Assembly: GCF_002959775.1 (NCBI RefSeq)
Contig: NZ_PPCX01000002.1
Coordinates: 186,001 to 250,000, forward strand
Direction: 5' to 3'
DNA: 64,000 nt
Source: Veillonella rogosae JCM 15642
GTDB taxonomy: Bacteria > Bacillota > Negativicutes > Veillonellales > Veillonellaceae
Shown here: in pieces, positions 24,880 to 34,045 of the stretch
Layout of the letters: each line of letters begins with the position of its first letter
Position numbering within the stretch: position 1 is the stretch's first letter
Notes under the pieces: generated by a model
Database searches by the model: none
Seen by the model: only the letters and a program-made list of their open reading frames with translations
What the model was told of the DNA's origin: nothing
Made by a program: the position numbers and the translations under genes

Positions 24880-25868
24880 GCAAAATGATGAAGAGAGGCA
24901 TTTTTATGTTTCTCTTGTTATTAGCCGTATCTATAGGAATTATTTACTATACCATCGATTTAGAATCATTAAAAACTATATCGTCTTTTAATAGTGTATC
25001 TTTATTGTTGGCAATCGTAGCACTAGCGGCTGGTATGTATTTTGATGGACTCCGCTTGCAACGTCTTGTAAAAATTGGTGGCTACAAACTATCTATCCAA
25101 GCGGTACTGCGTGTTATCTTTAGTAACTATTTTATGGCCATGTTAACACCTGGTGCTAGTGGGGGTGCCGTAGCACAAGTACTAGTACTAAAAAGTTATG
25201 GTGTACCCATATCTAAAGGTACGCCAATCGTATTAATACGAACCGTATTTTCCATTATGTTTTTAGTCATTATGTTGCCTTTAGTATTTTTACGTGATGC
25301 TATTGAGATTCCCTATATTTCACGAGATATGTTGTTGTTATTTGCGGTGCTTGCCGTTATAGCAACTCTACTAGGAACATATATCTTACAGACTAAATAT
25401 ATGAGACAGTTTGTCTATAATTTAGCACAGCGCTTTAAAGCTCATAAAACGAAGGATTGGCTTTCTAAGTTAGAAACGTTAAATCAAGGTCTTGGTTTAC
25501 TCTATAAAGAGCCAATTCAATCTGTCATAGTATTTTTTGAATCTGGTTTAAGTTTATTATGCTTGTATTGTATTGCACCAGCATTAATGTACGCTTTTAC
25601 ACCAGATATTCCTATCATCGATATTTTAGATCGCATGATTCTATTAAATCTTATTTTATATTTTGCACCAACTCCAGGGGGAACAGGGATTGCAGAAGGA
25701 CTATTTGTAGTATTGTTTAGTGCCTTTGTACCAAATGGAACAGTTGGTATTGTTGCTGTAGCATGGCGTGTTGTGGCTGAATATTTGCCATTTTTTATCG
25801 GTATGTATGCAGTATTAACATTATATGGGCGCCAATTTGTAGCCCAAGAAACTTCAAGAGAACAATAA
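24876..25868 (+). CDS. LPG synthase/YbhN-like flippase-type membrane protein (UPF0104)
   Basis: The 330-aa integral membrane protein (about eight hydrophobic segments) resembles the membrane half of MprF and the YbhN/AglD family. The conserved segments are NYFMAMLTPGASGGAVAQVLVL and, near the C-terminus, APTPGGTGIAEGLF. No aminoacyl-transferase domain is attached, so it is not a full MprF. The start overlaps the ydjC-like gene (ATGA). Together the pair probably modifies or translocates an envelope lipid or glycolipid; this is inferred from family and neighbourhood. Confidence 0.85.
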   Translation: MSKMMKRGIFMFLLLLAVSIGIIYYTIDLESLKTISSFNSVSLLLAIVALAAGMYFDGLRLQRLVKIGGYKLSIQAVLRVIFSNYFMAMLTPGASGGAVAQVLVLKSYGVPISKGTPIVLIRTVFSIMFLVIMLPLVFLRDAIEIPYISRDMLLLFAVLAVIATLLGTYILQTKYMRQFVYNLAQRFKAHKTKDWLSKLETLNQGLGLLYKEPIQSVIVFFESGLSLLCLYCIAPALMYAFTPDIPIIDILDRMILLNLILYFAPTPGGTGIAEGLFVVLFSAFVPNGTVGIVAVAWRVVAEYLPFFIGMYAVLTLYGRQFVAQETSREQ

Positions 25869-25881
25869 GGGAGTGTACTCT

Positions 25882-26331
25882 ATGTCTAAACCAAAAAAAG
25901 ATAAGTTTTATCTGGTGCAAGAAGATATTTTACCAGAAGCGATTAAAAAGACGATCAAAGTAAAAGAAATTCTTAAATTAGGTGAAGTTAAAACAATCAA
26001 TGAAGCTGTTGAAAAAATGGATTTAAGCCGTTCTGCGTATTACAAATACAAAGACTATGTATTTCCATTCTTTGAAATTGCTCAAGGGAAAATAGTTAGT
26101 ATTTATGTTTCCATGTCTAATGAATCGGGCATGTTGTCCAGTGTTTTGAAAGCTATTGCTGAGCGTAATGGCAGTATTTTAACAATCAATCAAGATATTC
26201 CCTTACAAGGTATTGCAAATAGTAGTATTTCTTTTGAAACAAAGGACTTACAAGGCTCATTAGAAGACTTATTATTGGATATCCGCTCCATGAAGGGCAT
26301 TATTAAAGTAGAGATTTTAGGCCAAGCATAG
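25882..26331 (+). CDS. ACT domain-containing protein (UPF0735/PheB type)
   Basis: The 149-aa protein has an N-terminal helical, possibly DNA-binding segment (VKTINEAVEKMDLSRSAYY) and a C-terminal ACT domain (GKIVSIYVSMSNESGMLSSV onward), the architecture of PheB/UPF0735. ACT domains bind amino acids. Its position directly before hom and thrB, 24 nt away, suggests sensing or control in threonine or aromatic amino acid metabolism. ATG 25882 follows AAGGGAG; the in-frame GTG at 25873 lies in that site. Confidence 0.87.
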   Translation: MSKPKKDKFYLVQEDILPEAIKKTIKVKEILKLGEVKTINEAVEKMDLSRSAYYKYKDYVFPFFEIAQGKIVSIYVSMSNESGMLSSVLKAIAERNGSILTINQDIPLQGIANSSISFETKDLQGSLEDLLLDIRSMKGIIKVEILGQA

Positions 26332-26355
26332 GCTAGTTAAGAGAGTAGGACTATT

Positions 26356-27645
26356 ATGACCACTATAAAAATTGCTTTATTAGGTTTCGGTACTGTTGCA
26401 CAAGGCACGTTCAATTTATTGCAAGATAATGCTGAACTTATTAAAAATCGTACAGGAGTAAATGTTGAAATTTCTAAAATCTATGTGCGTAATCCAGAAA
26501 AATATAGCCATATTACTTTGCCTAAAACAGCTCACTATGTAACAAATATTGATGATGTATTACAAGATGAAAATATTCAAATGGTTGTTGAGCTAATGGG
26601 CGGTACAACCTTTGCTAAAGAATGTGTTGAGGGTGCTCTAAAAGCAAAGAAAAATGTTGTGACAGCTAATAAAGATTTATTGGCTGAATCTGGTCCATAT
26701 TTATTAGAGTTAGCTAGTAAGAATGGAGTAGATTTACGTTTTGAAGCTTCTGTATTGGGCGGTATTCCTATTATTCGTACATTGTATGAGTCTTTAGCAG
26801 GTAACCGCATTACTGAACTTATCGGTATTATGAATGGTACGACAAACTTTATTTTGACTAAAATGTCTGAAGAAGGTTTAAGTTATCAAGATGTTTTAAA
26901 AGAAGCACAAGATTTAGGTTATGCTGAAGCTGATCCTACTGCCGACGTAGAAGGTCTTGATGCAGCTCGTAAGTTAGCTATTCTTGCATCTATTAGCTTT
27001 AACCGTCGTATTTTCTTTGAAGATGTAACGGTAGAAGGTATTACAAGTATTGATACAGAGGATATTAAATTCGGTAAAGAGTTTGGTTACAATATCAAAT
27101 TATTAGGTATTGCTAAAGAAACTTCTCAAGGTTTATCCCTAAATGTGTATCCTGCATTTATTCCTACCACACATCCATTGGCATCTGTTCGTGGCTCCTA
27201 TAACGCTATTTATGTTAAAGGTAATGGTATTGACGATGTAATGCTTTATGGTCGTGGTGCAGGTAGCTTACCAACAGGTAGCTCAGTAGTATCTGACATT
27301 ATGGAAGTAGCTAAAAATGTTTCTTATAATGAAACAGGTCGTTTGAAACCATTCTATTACGATCAAAAAGATATTTACTCTCCAGGTAAAATTCAATCTA
27401 GCTACTATTTACGTTTAGCTGTGGATAATAAAACAGGTGTATTAGCAAAAATTTCTGCAAAATTAGCAGAACAAAAGATTTCTGTTCTATCTATCGTTCA
27501 ACGTAATATGGATCCAGAAACTGCAGTACTGGCTATTGTAACATCTAAATGTCCTAGTTCTTATATTTCAAATCTTATCGATTCCTTTAATAGCTTACGT
27601 TCTGTTAAGTCTGTTAATAGTGTAATTCGTATTATGGAAGTTTAA
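26356..27645 (+). CDS. hom: Homoserine dehydrogenase
   Basis: Hom reduces aspartate semialdehyde to homoserine. The 429-aa protein has the Rossmann N-terminus (IALLGFGTVAQGTFNLL), the signature YAEADPTADVEGLDAARKLA with the catalytic aspartates/lysine, and a C-terminal ACT domain (about residues 350-429, LRLAVDNKTGVLAKISAKL) that normally gives threonine feedback inhibition. It is followed after 3 nt by thrB. Aspartate semialdehyde comes from asd, also in this window. Confidence 0.97.
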   Translation: MTTIKIALLGFGTVAQGTFNLLQDNAELIKNRTGVNVEISKIYVRNPEKYSHITLPKTAHYVTNIDDVLQDENIQMVVELMGGTTFAKECVEGALKAKKNVVTANKDLLAESGPYLLELASKNGVDLRFEASVLGGIPIIRTLYESLAGNRITELIGIMNGTTNFILTKMSEEGLSYQDVLKEAQDLGYAEADPTADVEGLDAARKLAILASISFNRRIFFEDVTVEGITSIDTEDIKFGKEFGYNIKLLGIAKETSQGLSLNVYPAFIPTTHPLASVRGSYNAIYVKGNGIDDVMLYGRGAGSLPTGSSVVSDIMEVAKNVSYNETGRLKPFYYDQKDIYSPGKIQSSYYLRLAVDNKTGVLAKISAKLAEQKISVLSIVQRNMDPETAVLAIVTSKCPSSYISNLIDSFNSLRSVKSVNSVIRIMEV

Positions 27646-27648
27646 ACT

Positions 27649-28563
27649 ATGAACACTGTTCGCGTACAAGTACCTGCCACTAGTGCAAACTGTGGCCCTG
27701 GTTTTGATTGCTTAGGTTTAGCCTTAAACCTTTATAATATTTTTAGCTTTACACCCGATGTTAATGCTACAGAATATACATATACTTTTGAGGGCTTCGG
27801 TGCAGATATTTTACGCGCCGAAGATCCAAAAAAGAACCTTATTGGTTTTGCAATGGATCAAGTTTTTGCTACAGCTCAAGAACCAATTCAATACGGTCAG
27901 ATTACGTCTGAAACCTTAATTCCACCATCTCGTGGTTTAGGTAGTAGTAGTACGGCTATTGTAGGGGGACTTTTACTAGCAAATGCATTAGTAAAACAGC
28001 CTCTTTCAAAGGAAGAGTTACTTGTTATTGCAAATCGCATGGAAGGTCATCCAGATAATGTAGCACCTGCTATTTATGGTAATTTATGCTGTGCAACTGG
28101 GTTAAAAACAAAAGTACTTAACACAGTTATTACCGTACCATCTGAGTTACATTTTGCTGTTGTAGTACCTGAGGTCATGGTATCTACTGAATATGCTCGT
28201 TCTGTTTTACCTAATCATGTGCCATTTAAAGAGGCCGCACAAAACGTAAGTCATGCGTCTCTATTTGTTACAAGCCTTATTACGCATCAATTAAGTAATT
28301 TATCTGTCGCATTAGATGATAATTTACATGTACCTTACCGTAAAACCTTGATTCCGCATTGTGATAAAGTATTTGAGGCTGCAAAAACTGCTGGTGCTTA
28401 TGGTGCCACTATTAGTGGTTCTGGTTCTACACTAATTGCTTATGTAAATAAAGCACATGTACAAGATGTGGCCGATGCGATGGGGGCCGTATTTACTGCT
28501 AATGGCATTGATAATAGAACCTATTGTTTAGAAGCGGATACAACAGGAGCGTCCATTATATAG
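27649..28563 (+). CDS. thrB: Homoserine kinase
   Basis: ThrB phosphorylates homoserine, committing it to threonine. It is a 304-aa GHMP kinase with VQVPATSANCGPGFDCLGLA at the N-terminus, the glycine-rich ATP loop PPSRGLGSSSTAIVGG (about residues 90-105), MEGHPDNVAPA and the C-terminal GATISGSGSTLIAY. hom and thrB form one transcription unit. thrC is not in the window. Confidence 0.97.
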   Translation: MNTVRVQVPATSANCGPGFDCLGLALNLYNIFSFTPDVNATEYTYTFEGFGADILRAEDPKKNLIGFAMDQVFATAQEPIQYGQITSETLIPPSRGLGSSSTAIVGGLLLANALVKQPLSKEELLVIANRMEGHPDNVAPAIYGNLCCATGLKTKVLNTVITVPSELHFAVVVPEVMVSTEYARSVLPNHVPFKEAAQNVSHASLFVTSLITHQLSNLSVALDDNLHVPYRKTLIPHCDKVFEAAKTAGAYGATISGSGSTLIAYVNKAHVQDVADAMGAVFTANGIDNRTYCLEADTTGASII

Positions 28564-28618
28564 TTTATGATATAATTATAGTGTTAGGCATAGTCCATAA
28601 CTATAATTGGAGGAAACT

Positions 28619-29494
28619 ATGAACAGTATGAAAACAACGCTTTTATTAGCGACTTTAACGGCCATTTTAGTGGTCTTAGGTGATATGATTGGTGGTAGAA
28701 CAGGCATGATGGCTATGTTCGTTGTATCTATGGGCATGAATTTTATGTCCTATTGGTTTAGCGATAAAATCGTTTTAGCACAATATAACGCACAACAAGT
28801 TACTGCGCAATCTAACCCTAAATTATATGGTATGGTAGAACGATTGGCTAAAAATGGTAATTTACCTATGCCAAAGGTATATATCATTCCTAGTGAAGTA
28901 CCTAATGCATTTGCTACAGGCAGAAATCCGAGTCATGCAGCAGTTGCTGTTACAGAAGGTATCCAACGACTATTAACAGACGACGAGCTAGAAGGTGTTT
29001 TAGGACATGAATTAACCCATGTTAAGAATCGCGATACTTTAATTAGTACCATTGCAGCGATGATGGCGGGGGCTATTTCTATGATAGCTCAAGTTCTTCA
29101 ATTTTCTGCAATCTTTGGTCGCTCCGATGATCGAGAAGGTTCTAATCCTTTAGCATTAATAGGTGCCATAATTATTGCTCCTATCGCAGCAGGTCTTATT
29201 CAGATGAGCATTTCTCGTGCCAGAGAATTCTTAGCGGATGAAGGTGGTGGAGATATGTGTCGTAACCCACTAGCCTTGGCTTCTGCTCTTGCTAAAATCG
29301 ATTACTATTCTAAACATGGTGCATTGCCTAATGCTAGTAATGCAACTGCCCATATGTTTATTATTAACCCTATGATGGGTATTGGTGAAAGCTTGAGTAA
29401 TCTTTTTAGTACACATCCTCGTACAGAAGAACGTATTGAAAAGCTAAAAAAACAAGCCATGAATCCTAAATATAAAGAAAAGGCAAAATTCTAA
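28619..29494 (+). CDS. htpX: Membrane zinc protease HtpX
   Basis: HtpX is a membrane-bound zinc metalloprotease in quality control of membrane proteins. The 291-aa protein has two N-terminal membrane segments, the zinc motif [11 protein letters not shown] (HExxH), two further hydrophobic segments, and the third ligand region [15 protein letters not shown] 28619 follows GGAGG; the TTG at 28607 is only an alternative. It starts 55 nt after thrB with a possible TATAAT at 28571-28576, so it may have its own promoter. Confidence 0.95.
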   Translation: MNSMKTTLLLATLTAILVVLGDMIGGRTGMMAMFVVSMGMNFMSYWFSDKIVLAQYNAQQVTAQSNPKLYGMVERLAKNGNLPMPKVYIIPSEVPNAFATGRNPSHAAVAVTEGIQRLLTDDELEGVLGHELTHVKNRDTLISTIAAMMAGAISMIAQVLQFSAIFGRSDDREGSNPLALIGAIIIAPIAAGLIQMSISRAREFLADEGGGDMCRNPLALASALAKIDYYSKHGALPNASNATAHMFIINPMMGIGESLSNLFSTHPRTEERIEKLKKQAMNPKYKEKAKF

Positions 29495-29516
29495 TTAATA
29501 TCTACAGGAGGATATC

Positions 29517-29924
29517 ATGCAAGAAACTTTAGTTTTAATTAAACCAGATGCTGTTAAGCGTCAATTAAGTGGTGAAATTCTTAGTCGCTATGAACGTAAA
29601 GGTCTTGTTATTAAAGCGCTAAAATTATTACAGGTACCTCGTGAACTCGCTGAAGAGCACTATGCTGAGCACAAAGAAAAACCGTTCTTTGGTGAATTAG
29701 TTGACTTTATTACATCTGGTCCAGTTCTCGCTTTTGTTTTAGCTGGTGAGAATGCAATTGTATCCGTACGTGCTTTAAACGGGGCAACAAATCCTGTAGA
29801 TGCTGCCCCTGGTAGTATTCGTGGTGACTATGCCTTAACAATGGACGCTAACGTAGTACATGCTTCTGATTCTCCAGAAGCTGCTGCTCGTGAAGTTAGC
29901 CTTTGGTTCCCAGAATACAAATAA
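29517..29924 (+). CDS. ndk: Nucleoside diphosphate kinase
   Basis: Ndk transfers gamma-phosphate between nucleoside triphosphates and diphosphates through a phosphohistidine. The 135-aa sequence starts [16 protein letters not shown] and has [18 protein letters not shown] with the catalytic His. It is of normal length. AGGAGG is 7 nt upstream and htpX is 22 nt away, consistent with co-transcription. Confidence 0.97.
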   Translation: MQETLVLIKPDAVKRQLSGEILSRYERKGLVIKALKLLQVPRELAEEHYAEHKEKPFFGELVDFITSGPVLAFVLAGENAIVSVRALNGATNPVDAAPGSIRGDYALTMDANVVHASDSPEAAAREVSLWFPEYK

Positions 29925-29988
29925 TCTCTAGGTTGAGATCATTTAGCTTTTATTTCTACATCCATGTATATCTATAGGAGGTAATAAT

Positions 29989-30504
29989 ATGGCAAGTAGT
30001 GTTTATACAAAAACAGGTGATGCTGGTACAACTGGTTTATACACAGGTGAACGTGTACAGAAGTCATCTTTACGCGTAGAAGCTTATGGTACAATCGATG
30101 AATTACAAGCTTTCTTAGGCTTGGCTCGCTCCTATGCTGAAAATCCACGTGTTGCAGCGGAGTTATATGATATTGAGCGTAATTTATGGACATTAATGGC
30201 CGATATTGCTAGTCTAAATGTGGCTCCAGTAATTACTGATCAACATGTAAAACATTTGGAAAAAGTCATCGATCGCTTCGATGAAAAGCTAGAACCATTA
30301 TCTAGTTTTGTTATTCCAGGTGAAAAACAATCTTCTTCTTATTTGCACGTAGCTAGAACGATTACTAGACGTGCTGAACGCGATTTGTGGCGTGTATTAG
30401 ATGCCGGTGAAAGTGTTCACGAATCTAATTTGAAATACTTAAATCGTCTATCAGACCTATGCTTTATCATGTGTCGTGTAGAAGAGGAACTTGGAGCTGA
30501 ATAA
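29989..30504 (+). CDS. Cob(I)alamin adenosyltransferase, PduO type
   Basis: This enzyme adds the 5'-deoxyadenosyl ligand of ATP to reduced cobalamin. The 171-aa protein has the PduO N-terminal phosphate loop YTKTGDAGTTGLYTGERV, then VEAYGTIDELQAFLGLA and the C-terminal RRAERDLWRVL and NRLSDLCFIMCR. It heads a cobamide cluster that continues on the + strand after an oppositely oriented small gene. AGGAGG precedes the start. Confidence 0.95.
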   Translation: MASSVYTKTGDAGTTGLYTGERVQKSSLRVEAYGTIDELQAFLGLARSYAENPRVAAELYDIERNLWTLMADIASLNVAPVITDQHVKHLEKVIDRFDEKLEPLSSFVIPGEKQSSSYLHVARTITRRAERDLWRVLDAGESVHESNLKYLNRLSDLCFIMCRVEEELGAE

Positions 30505-30509
30505 ATAAA

Positions 30510-30538
30510 AAAAAGCTATGTATTTTACATAGCTTTTT
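30510..30538. terminator. Bidirectional terminator after the adenosyltransferase gene
   Basis: AAAAAGCTATGTA (30510-30522) and TACATAGCTTTTT (30526-30538) form a perfect 13-bp stem with a 3-nt loop. It serves the + strand adenosyltransferase gene and the convergent small gene. Confidence 0.9.
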
Positions 30539-30552
30539 GCTCGTTATAGACC

Positions 30553-30888
30553 TTATTGTGAAATCGTTTGATTTAACACATCTTGAGGGCTTGGATAGTA
30601 GAAGAAGATGTGAGGAATTTCGTAGCGAAATTTCTCTCTTAATAAATCGGCTAGTGTTGTTTCGAAGTTTATAATTTTATCAGCACCAAAATCAAAATCT
30701 TCTACTAGTACTAATAGTTGAGGTTCTACTTGTGGTGCATTTTCAGGTAATGCTTCTGGCGGTAGTGGCACATTTACTACGACCCGTGCAGTACCAATAT
30801 ATTTTCCTTGTCCATCATCGATGGCAACACGATATGTATTATCCCATAAGGTAGCCATCATTTTTAGTTTCATATTCATAATTTCCAT
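30553..30888 (-). CDS. Hypothetical protein (111 aa) within the cobamide cluster
   Basis: I do not recognise this family. It is a soluble, acidic alpha/beta-looking protein without signal peptide or membrane segment. A proline-rich stretch occupies the middle (NVPLPPEALPENAPQVEP, about residues 39-56), and the C-terminus contains YEIPHIFFYYPSPQD. A good ribosome binding site (GGAG, 8 nt from ATG 30888) and a terminator at its 3' end support a real gene. It is divergent from cobU and convergent with the adenosyltransferase gene. Nothing in it proves a role in cobamide metabolism. Confidence 0.7.
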   Translation of the reverse strand: MEIMNMKLKMMATLWDNTYRVAIDDGQGKYIGTARVVVNVPLPPEALPENAPQVEPQLLVLVEDFDFGADKIINFETTLADLLREKFRYEIPHIFFYYPSPQDVLNQTISQ

Positions 30889-30951
30889 AGTATCGCTCCT
30901 TTGTTATACTTATAATGATACTGAAATTATAAATTCTTGTATAGGTGCATT

Positions 30952-31530
30952 ATGAAATCCCAAATTATATTGTGTTCTGGTGGAGCACGTAGTGGAAAAA
31001 GTGAATTTGCTGAGCGTTTAGCTCTTGCTACAGAAGGTCGAAAGGCGTATGTAGCAACAGGACAAGCTTTTGATGAAGAAATGATTGATCGTATAAAAAA
31101 ACATCAAGAGCGACGTGGTGAGATATGGAATAATTTTGAAGTACCATTACATTTAGCTAAAGAATGGCAAAATATTAGCCAAACTGCTGATGTAATTCTT
31201 ATAGATTGTTTGACTATGTTTACTACTAATCACATGATGGCCCATGGTTCTATACAAGGACAACAAGATGCCAATCAATTAGAGGCTACTGTTCTTACTG
31301 AATTAGAAACATTGCTGGCTTCTATAAAATCGTGTGAAGGTAAAACAGTTATATTCGTAACTAACGAAATTGGTTTAGGCATTGTGCCTGACAATAAACT
31401 TGCTAGATATTTTAGAGACATTGCTGGTCGAGTAAATCGTACTGTAGCAATGGCTGCAGATAAACTATTTTTAACAATTAGCGGTGTTACCATTGAATTA
31501 AAATCACAGGAGGTTCATATAAATGGCTAA
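30952..31530 (+). CDS. cobU: Adenosylcobinamide kinase / adenosylcobinamide-phosphate guanylyltransferase CobU
   Basis: CobU phosphorylates adenosylcobinamide and couples it to GMP, activating it for the lower-ligand step. The 192-aa protein has the P-loop CSGGARSGKSEFAE (about residues 8-21), the conserved VATGQAFDEEM, HQERRGEIW and VTNEIGLGIVPDN. ATG 30952 is chosen over an in-frame TTG at 30937. It overlaps cobQ by 8 nt. It belongs to the block cobU-cobQ-cbiB-cobS-pduX-cobD-cobC. Confidence 0.95.
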   Translation: MKSQIILCSGGARSGKSEFAERLALATEGRKAYVATGQAFDEEMIDRIKKHQERRGEIWNNFEVPLHLAKEWQNISQTADVILIDCLTMFTTNHMMAHGSIQGQQDANQLEATVLTELETLLASIKSCEGKTVIFVTNEIGLGIVPDNKLARYFRDIAGRVNRTVAMAADKLFLTISGVTIELKSQEVHING

Positions 31531-33040
31531 GAAAATCATGTTCCAAGGGACAAGTTCTAATGTAGGTAAAAGTATTCTTTGTACTGCATTATGCCGTATC
31601 TTTTACAGAAAAGGTTTTAAAACGGTTCCTTTCAAAGCGCAAAATATGGCCCTCAATTCATACGTTACAAAATGGGGCGATGAAATTGGTCGTGCTCAAG
31701 TAGCACAAGCGGAAGCAGCAGGCATCGATCCAATTGTTCAAATGAATCCTGTTTTATTAAAACCAACAGGGAATCAATCATCTCAAGTTGTTTTAATGGG
31801 TAAACCAGTAGGCGTCTATAGTGCTAAAGAATACCATACAAAATACTCTTTAACTGCTCTTGATAAAGTAAAAGAATCTATCGATTTCTTAGATTCTAAT
31901 TTCGATGTTATGGTTATCGAAGGTGCAGGTAGCCCTGCAGAAGTTAACCTTAAAGCTAATGATATTGTTAACATGCGCATTGCTAAAATGACGCAAGCTC
32001 CTGTATATTTAATTGCTGACATCGATCGTGGTGGCGCCATTGCTTCTATCGTAGGTACCTTAGAACTACTTGAGCCAGAAGAACGCGACCTCATTAAAGG
32101 TATTGTAATCAATAAATTCCGTGGGGATATTAAATTATTAGAACCAGCGCTTACTTTCATTGAAGAAAAAACAGGTAAAAAAGTGGTAGGTGTTATTCCT
32201 GCTATTGAAAATCTTGATATTGATGAAGAAGATTCTGTGGCATTAGAAAATAAACGCAATAGTGGCTCTAAAGAAATTCAAGTTGTAGTCATGCAAACAC
32301 CTAAAATTTCCAATTTTACAGACTTCGATGCTCTTAATTACGAACCAGATGTATCTGTTCGATTTGTAGGCCCTGGAGATGTTATTGGTAAACCTGATTT
32401 AATTATTCTACCAGGTTCTAAAAATACATTGGCAGATTTAACGTATTTACGCGAGACAGGTTTTGCTGAGGAAATAAAAAAATTGGCTGCTCAAGGAACT
32501 CCAGTCATTGGTGTTTGTGGAGGCAACCAAATGTTGGGTAAAACCATTTATGATCCGCATCATATGGAAGGGGATATTGAGGAGATAGAAGGACTAGGCC
32601 TTGTAGAATCTTCAACGACTATGAAGGATCAAAAAACGACGCATCAAGTACAATTTAATGTGTCTAATTTAAAATTCTTAAATGGTACTTTCACTGGTGA
32701 AAATTTAGTAGGCTATGAAATCCATATGGGCGATACTACACCATTAGTAGATTCAGTAACGCGTTGTTTTACCATTACAAGCCGTAGCGAAGAGGCTGTT
32801 AATGTTATCGATGGTTTTATCGATGGCAATCATCAAGTAATGGGCACATATATTCATGGTGTATTTGATAATGATGTGTTTAGACGATTTATTATCAATC
32901 AATTGCGTGAACGTAAGGGGTTAGAACCATTAGATGTAGTATTCCATTATTTTGACCATAAAAATGCAGCATATGATCGTTTAGCTGACATTGTGGAGGA
33001 ACATTTAGATATGGATTATATTATGTCTACCTTGGGTTAG
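31523..33040 (+). CDS. cobQ: Cobyric acid synthase CobQ
   Basis: CobQ amidates the b, d, e and g carboxylates of adenosylcobyrinic acid a,c-diamide with glutamine and ATP. The 505-aa protein has the N-terminal dethiobiotin-synthetase-like P-loop FQGTSSNVGKSILCTAL and FKAQNMALNSYV, and a C-terminal glutamine amidotransferase domain with the nucleophile in GVCGGNQMLG and a histidine in GTYIHGVFDND. Length is normal. Other amidation and ring-building genes are not in this window. Confidence 0.97.
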   Translation: MAKKIMFQGTSSNVGKSILCTALCRIFYRKGFKTVPFKAQNMALNSYVTKWGDEIGRAQVAQAEAAGIDPIVQMNPVLLKPTGNQSSQVVLMGKPVGVYSAKEYHTKYSLTALDKVKESIDFLDSNFDVMVIEGAGSPAEVNLKANDIVNMRIAKMTQAPVYLIADIDRGGAIASIVGTLELLEPEERDLIKGIVINKFRGDIKLLEPALTFIEEKTGKKVVGVIPAIENLDIDEEDSVALENKRNSGSKEIQVVVMQTPKISNFTDFDALNYEPDVSVRFVGPGDVIGKPDLIILPGSKNTLADLTYLRETGFAEEIKKLAAQGTPVIGVCGGNQMLGKTIYDPHHMEGDIEEIEGLGLVESSTTMKDQKTTHQVQFNVSNLKFLNGTFTGENLVGYEIHMGDTTPLVDSVTRCFTITSRSEEAVNVIDGFIDGNHQVMGTYIHGVFDNDVFRRFIINQLRERKGLEPLDVVFHYFDHKNAAYDRLADIVEEHLDMDYIMSTLG

Positions 33041-33052
33041 TAGGGGAGATAT

Positions 33053-34045
33053 ATGGAACATTTAGATATTTTGCACTGGTTTTCAAAGTATAGCTTTGTC
33101 TGTATACCTGTTTTAGCATTCTTACTAGATTTAATAATTGGTGATCCCAATAGTAAGTACCATCCAGTTGCCATAATTGGTCGCATTATATCCTTTTTCG
33201 AAGCTGTTCTTTATAAGGATACTGACAATGATACAAAAAAATTATGGTACGGTGGTATTGCTGTTGGTTTAATACTTGTATCAGTATATATTATAGTATC
33301 TCTAATATTATGGCTTGGTGCCGTTGTTAATGAGTGGGTGGCGTATGCTCTAGAGGTCATCATATTGTACATTGCAATTTCTCCAAGATCATTAGCTGGA
33401 GCAGGTTTTACTATTAGCCAACTCATCAAACAAGATAATATTGTAGAAGCTCGTCAAAAACTATCTTGGATTGTAGGCCGTGATACAGAAGATTTAGATG
33501 AAAGTGAAATTACTCGCGCTACAGTAGAAACAATTGCTGAAAATACTGTGGATGGTATTATTGCACCTTTATTCTTCTTTATCTTAGGTGGTCCTATGGG
33601 GGCTATTCTATATAGAACTGCCAATACTATGGACTCTATGTTAGGCTATAAAAATCAAAAGTACTTATATTTTGGCCGTGTCGCAGCTCGCTTTGATGAT
33701 GCATTAAACTGGATTCCTGCACGCATTACCTTTATATTATTTGTTATTTCTGCGTTCTTTTTACGCTTTGATGCTAAAAAAACAGTACAAATTGGCTTGC
33801 GTGATGCAAAAAAACATCCTAGTCCAAATGGGGGCTATGCTGAAGCACCTGTTGCAGGAGCTTTGCATATCCGTTTAGGTGGTTACAATCAGTATTTCAA
33901 AAAAATGACCTTCCGTGAATATATGGGAGATCCTATTGAAAAACTAAATCGTAATCATATTACGCGAACAATTTATATGATGTATGTTACGACTATACTA
34001 ATGGTTATCATTAGTACCGTTATTACCTATGGGATGAATGTATAA
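33053..34045 (+). CDS. cbiB: Adenosylcobinamide-phosphate synthase CbiB (CobD of the Pseudomonas nomenclature)
   Basis: CbiB attaches aminopropanol phosphate (or ethanolamine phosphate) to cobyric acid. The 330-aa integral membrane protein has LDLIIGDPNSKYHPVAIIGR at the N-terminus, the conserved VGRDTEDLDESEITRATVET, AENTVDGIIAPLFF, and YRTANTMDSMLGY. It lies between cobQ and cobS; its stop overlaps the cobS start by one base. Its aminoalcohol substrate would be made by the pduX and cobD products three genes downstream. Confidence 0.96.
   Translation: MEHLDILHWFSKYSFVCIPVLAFLLDLIIGDPNSKYHPVAIIGRIISFFEAVLYKDTDNDTKKLWYGGIAVGLILVSVYIIVSLILWLGAVVNEWVAYALEVIILYIAISPRSLAGAGFTISQLIKQDNIVEARQKLSWIVGRDTEDLDESEITRATVETIAENTVDGIIAPLFFFILGGPMGAILYRTANTMDSMLGYKNQKYLYFGRVAARFDDALNWIPARITFILFVISAFFLRFDAKKTVQIGLRDAKKHPSPNGGYAEAPVAGALHIRLGGYNQYFKKMTFREYMGDPIEKLNRNHITRTIYMMYVTTILMVIISTVITYGMNV

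Noticed and set aside
29925-30951. Cobalamin riboswitch for the cobamide genes
   Set aside because: I looked for the B12-box and its neighbours in the gaps before the adenosyltransferase gene and cobU and found none.
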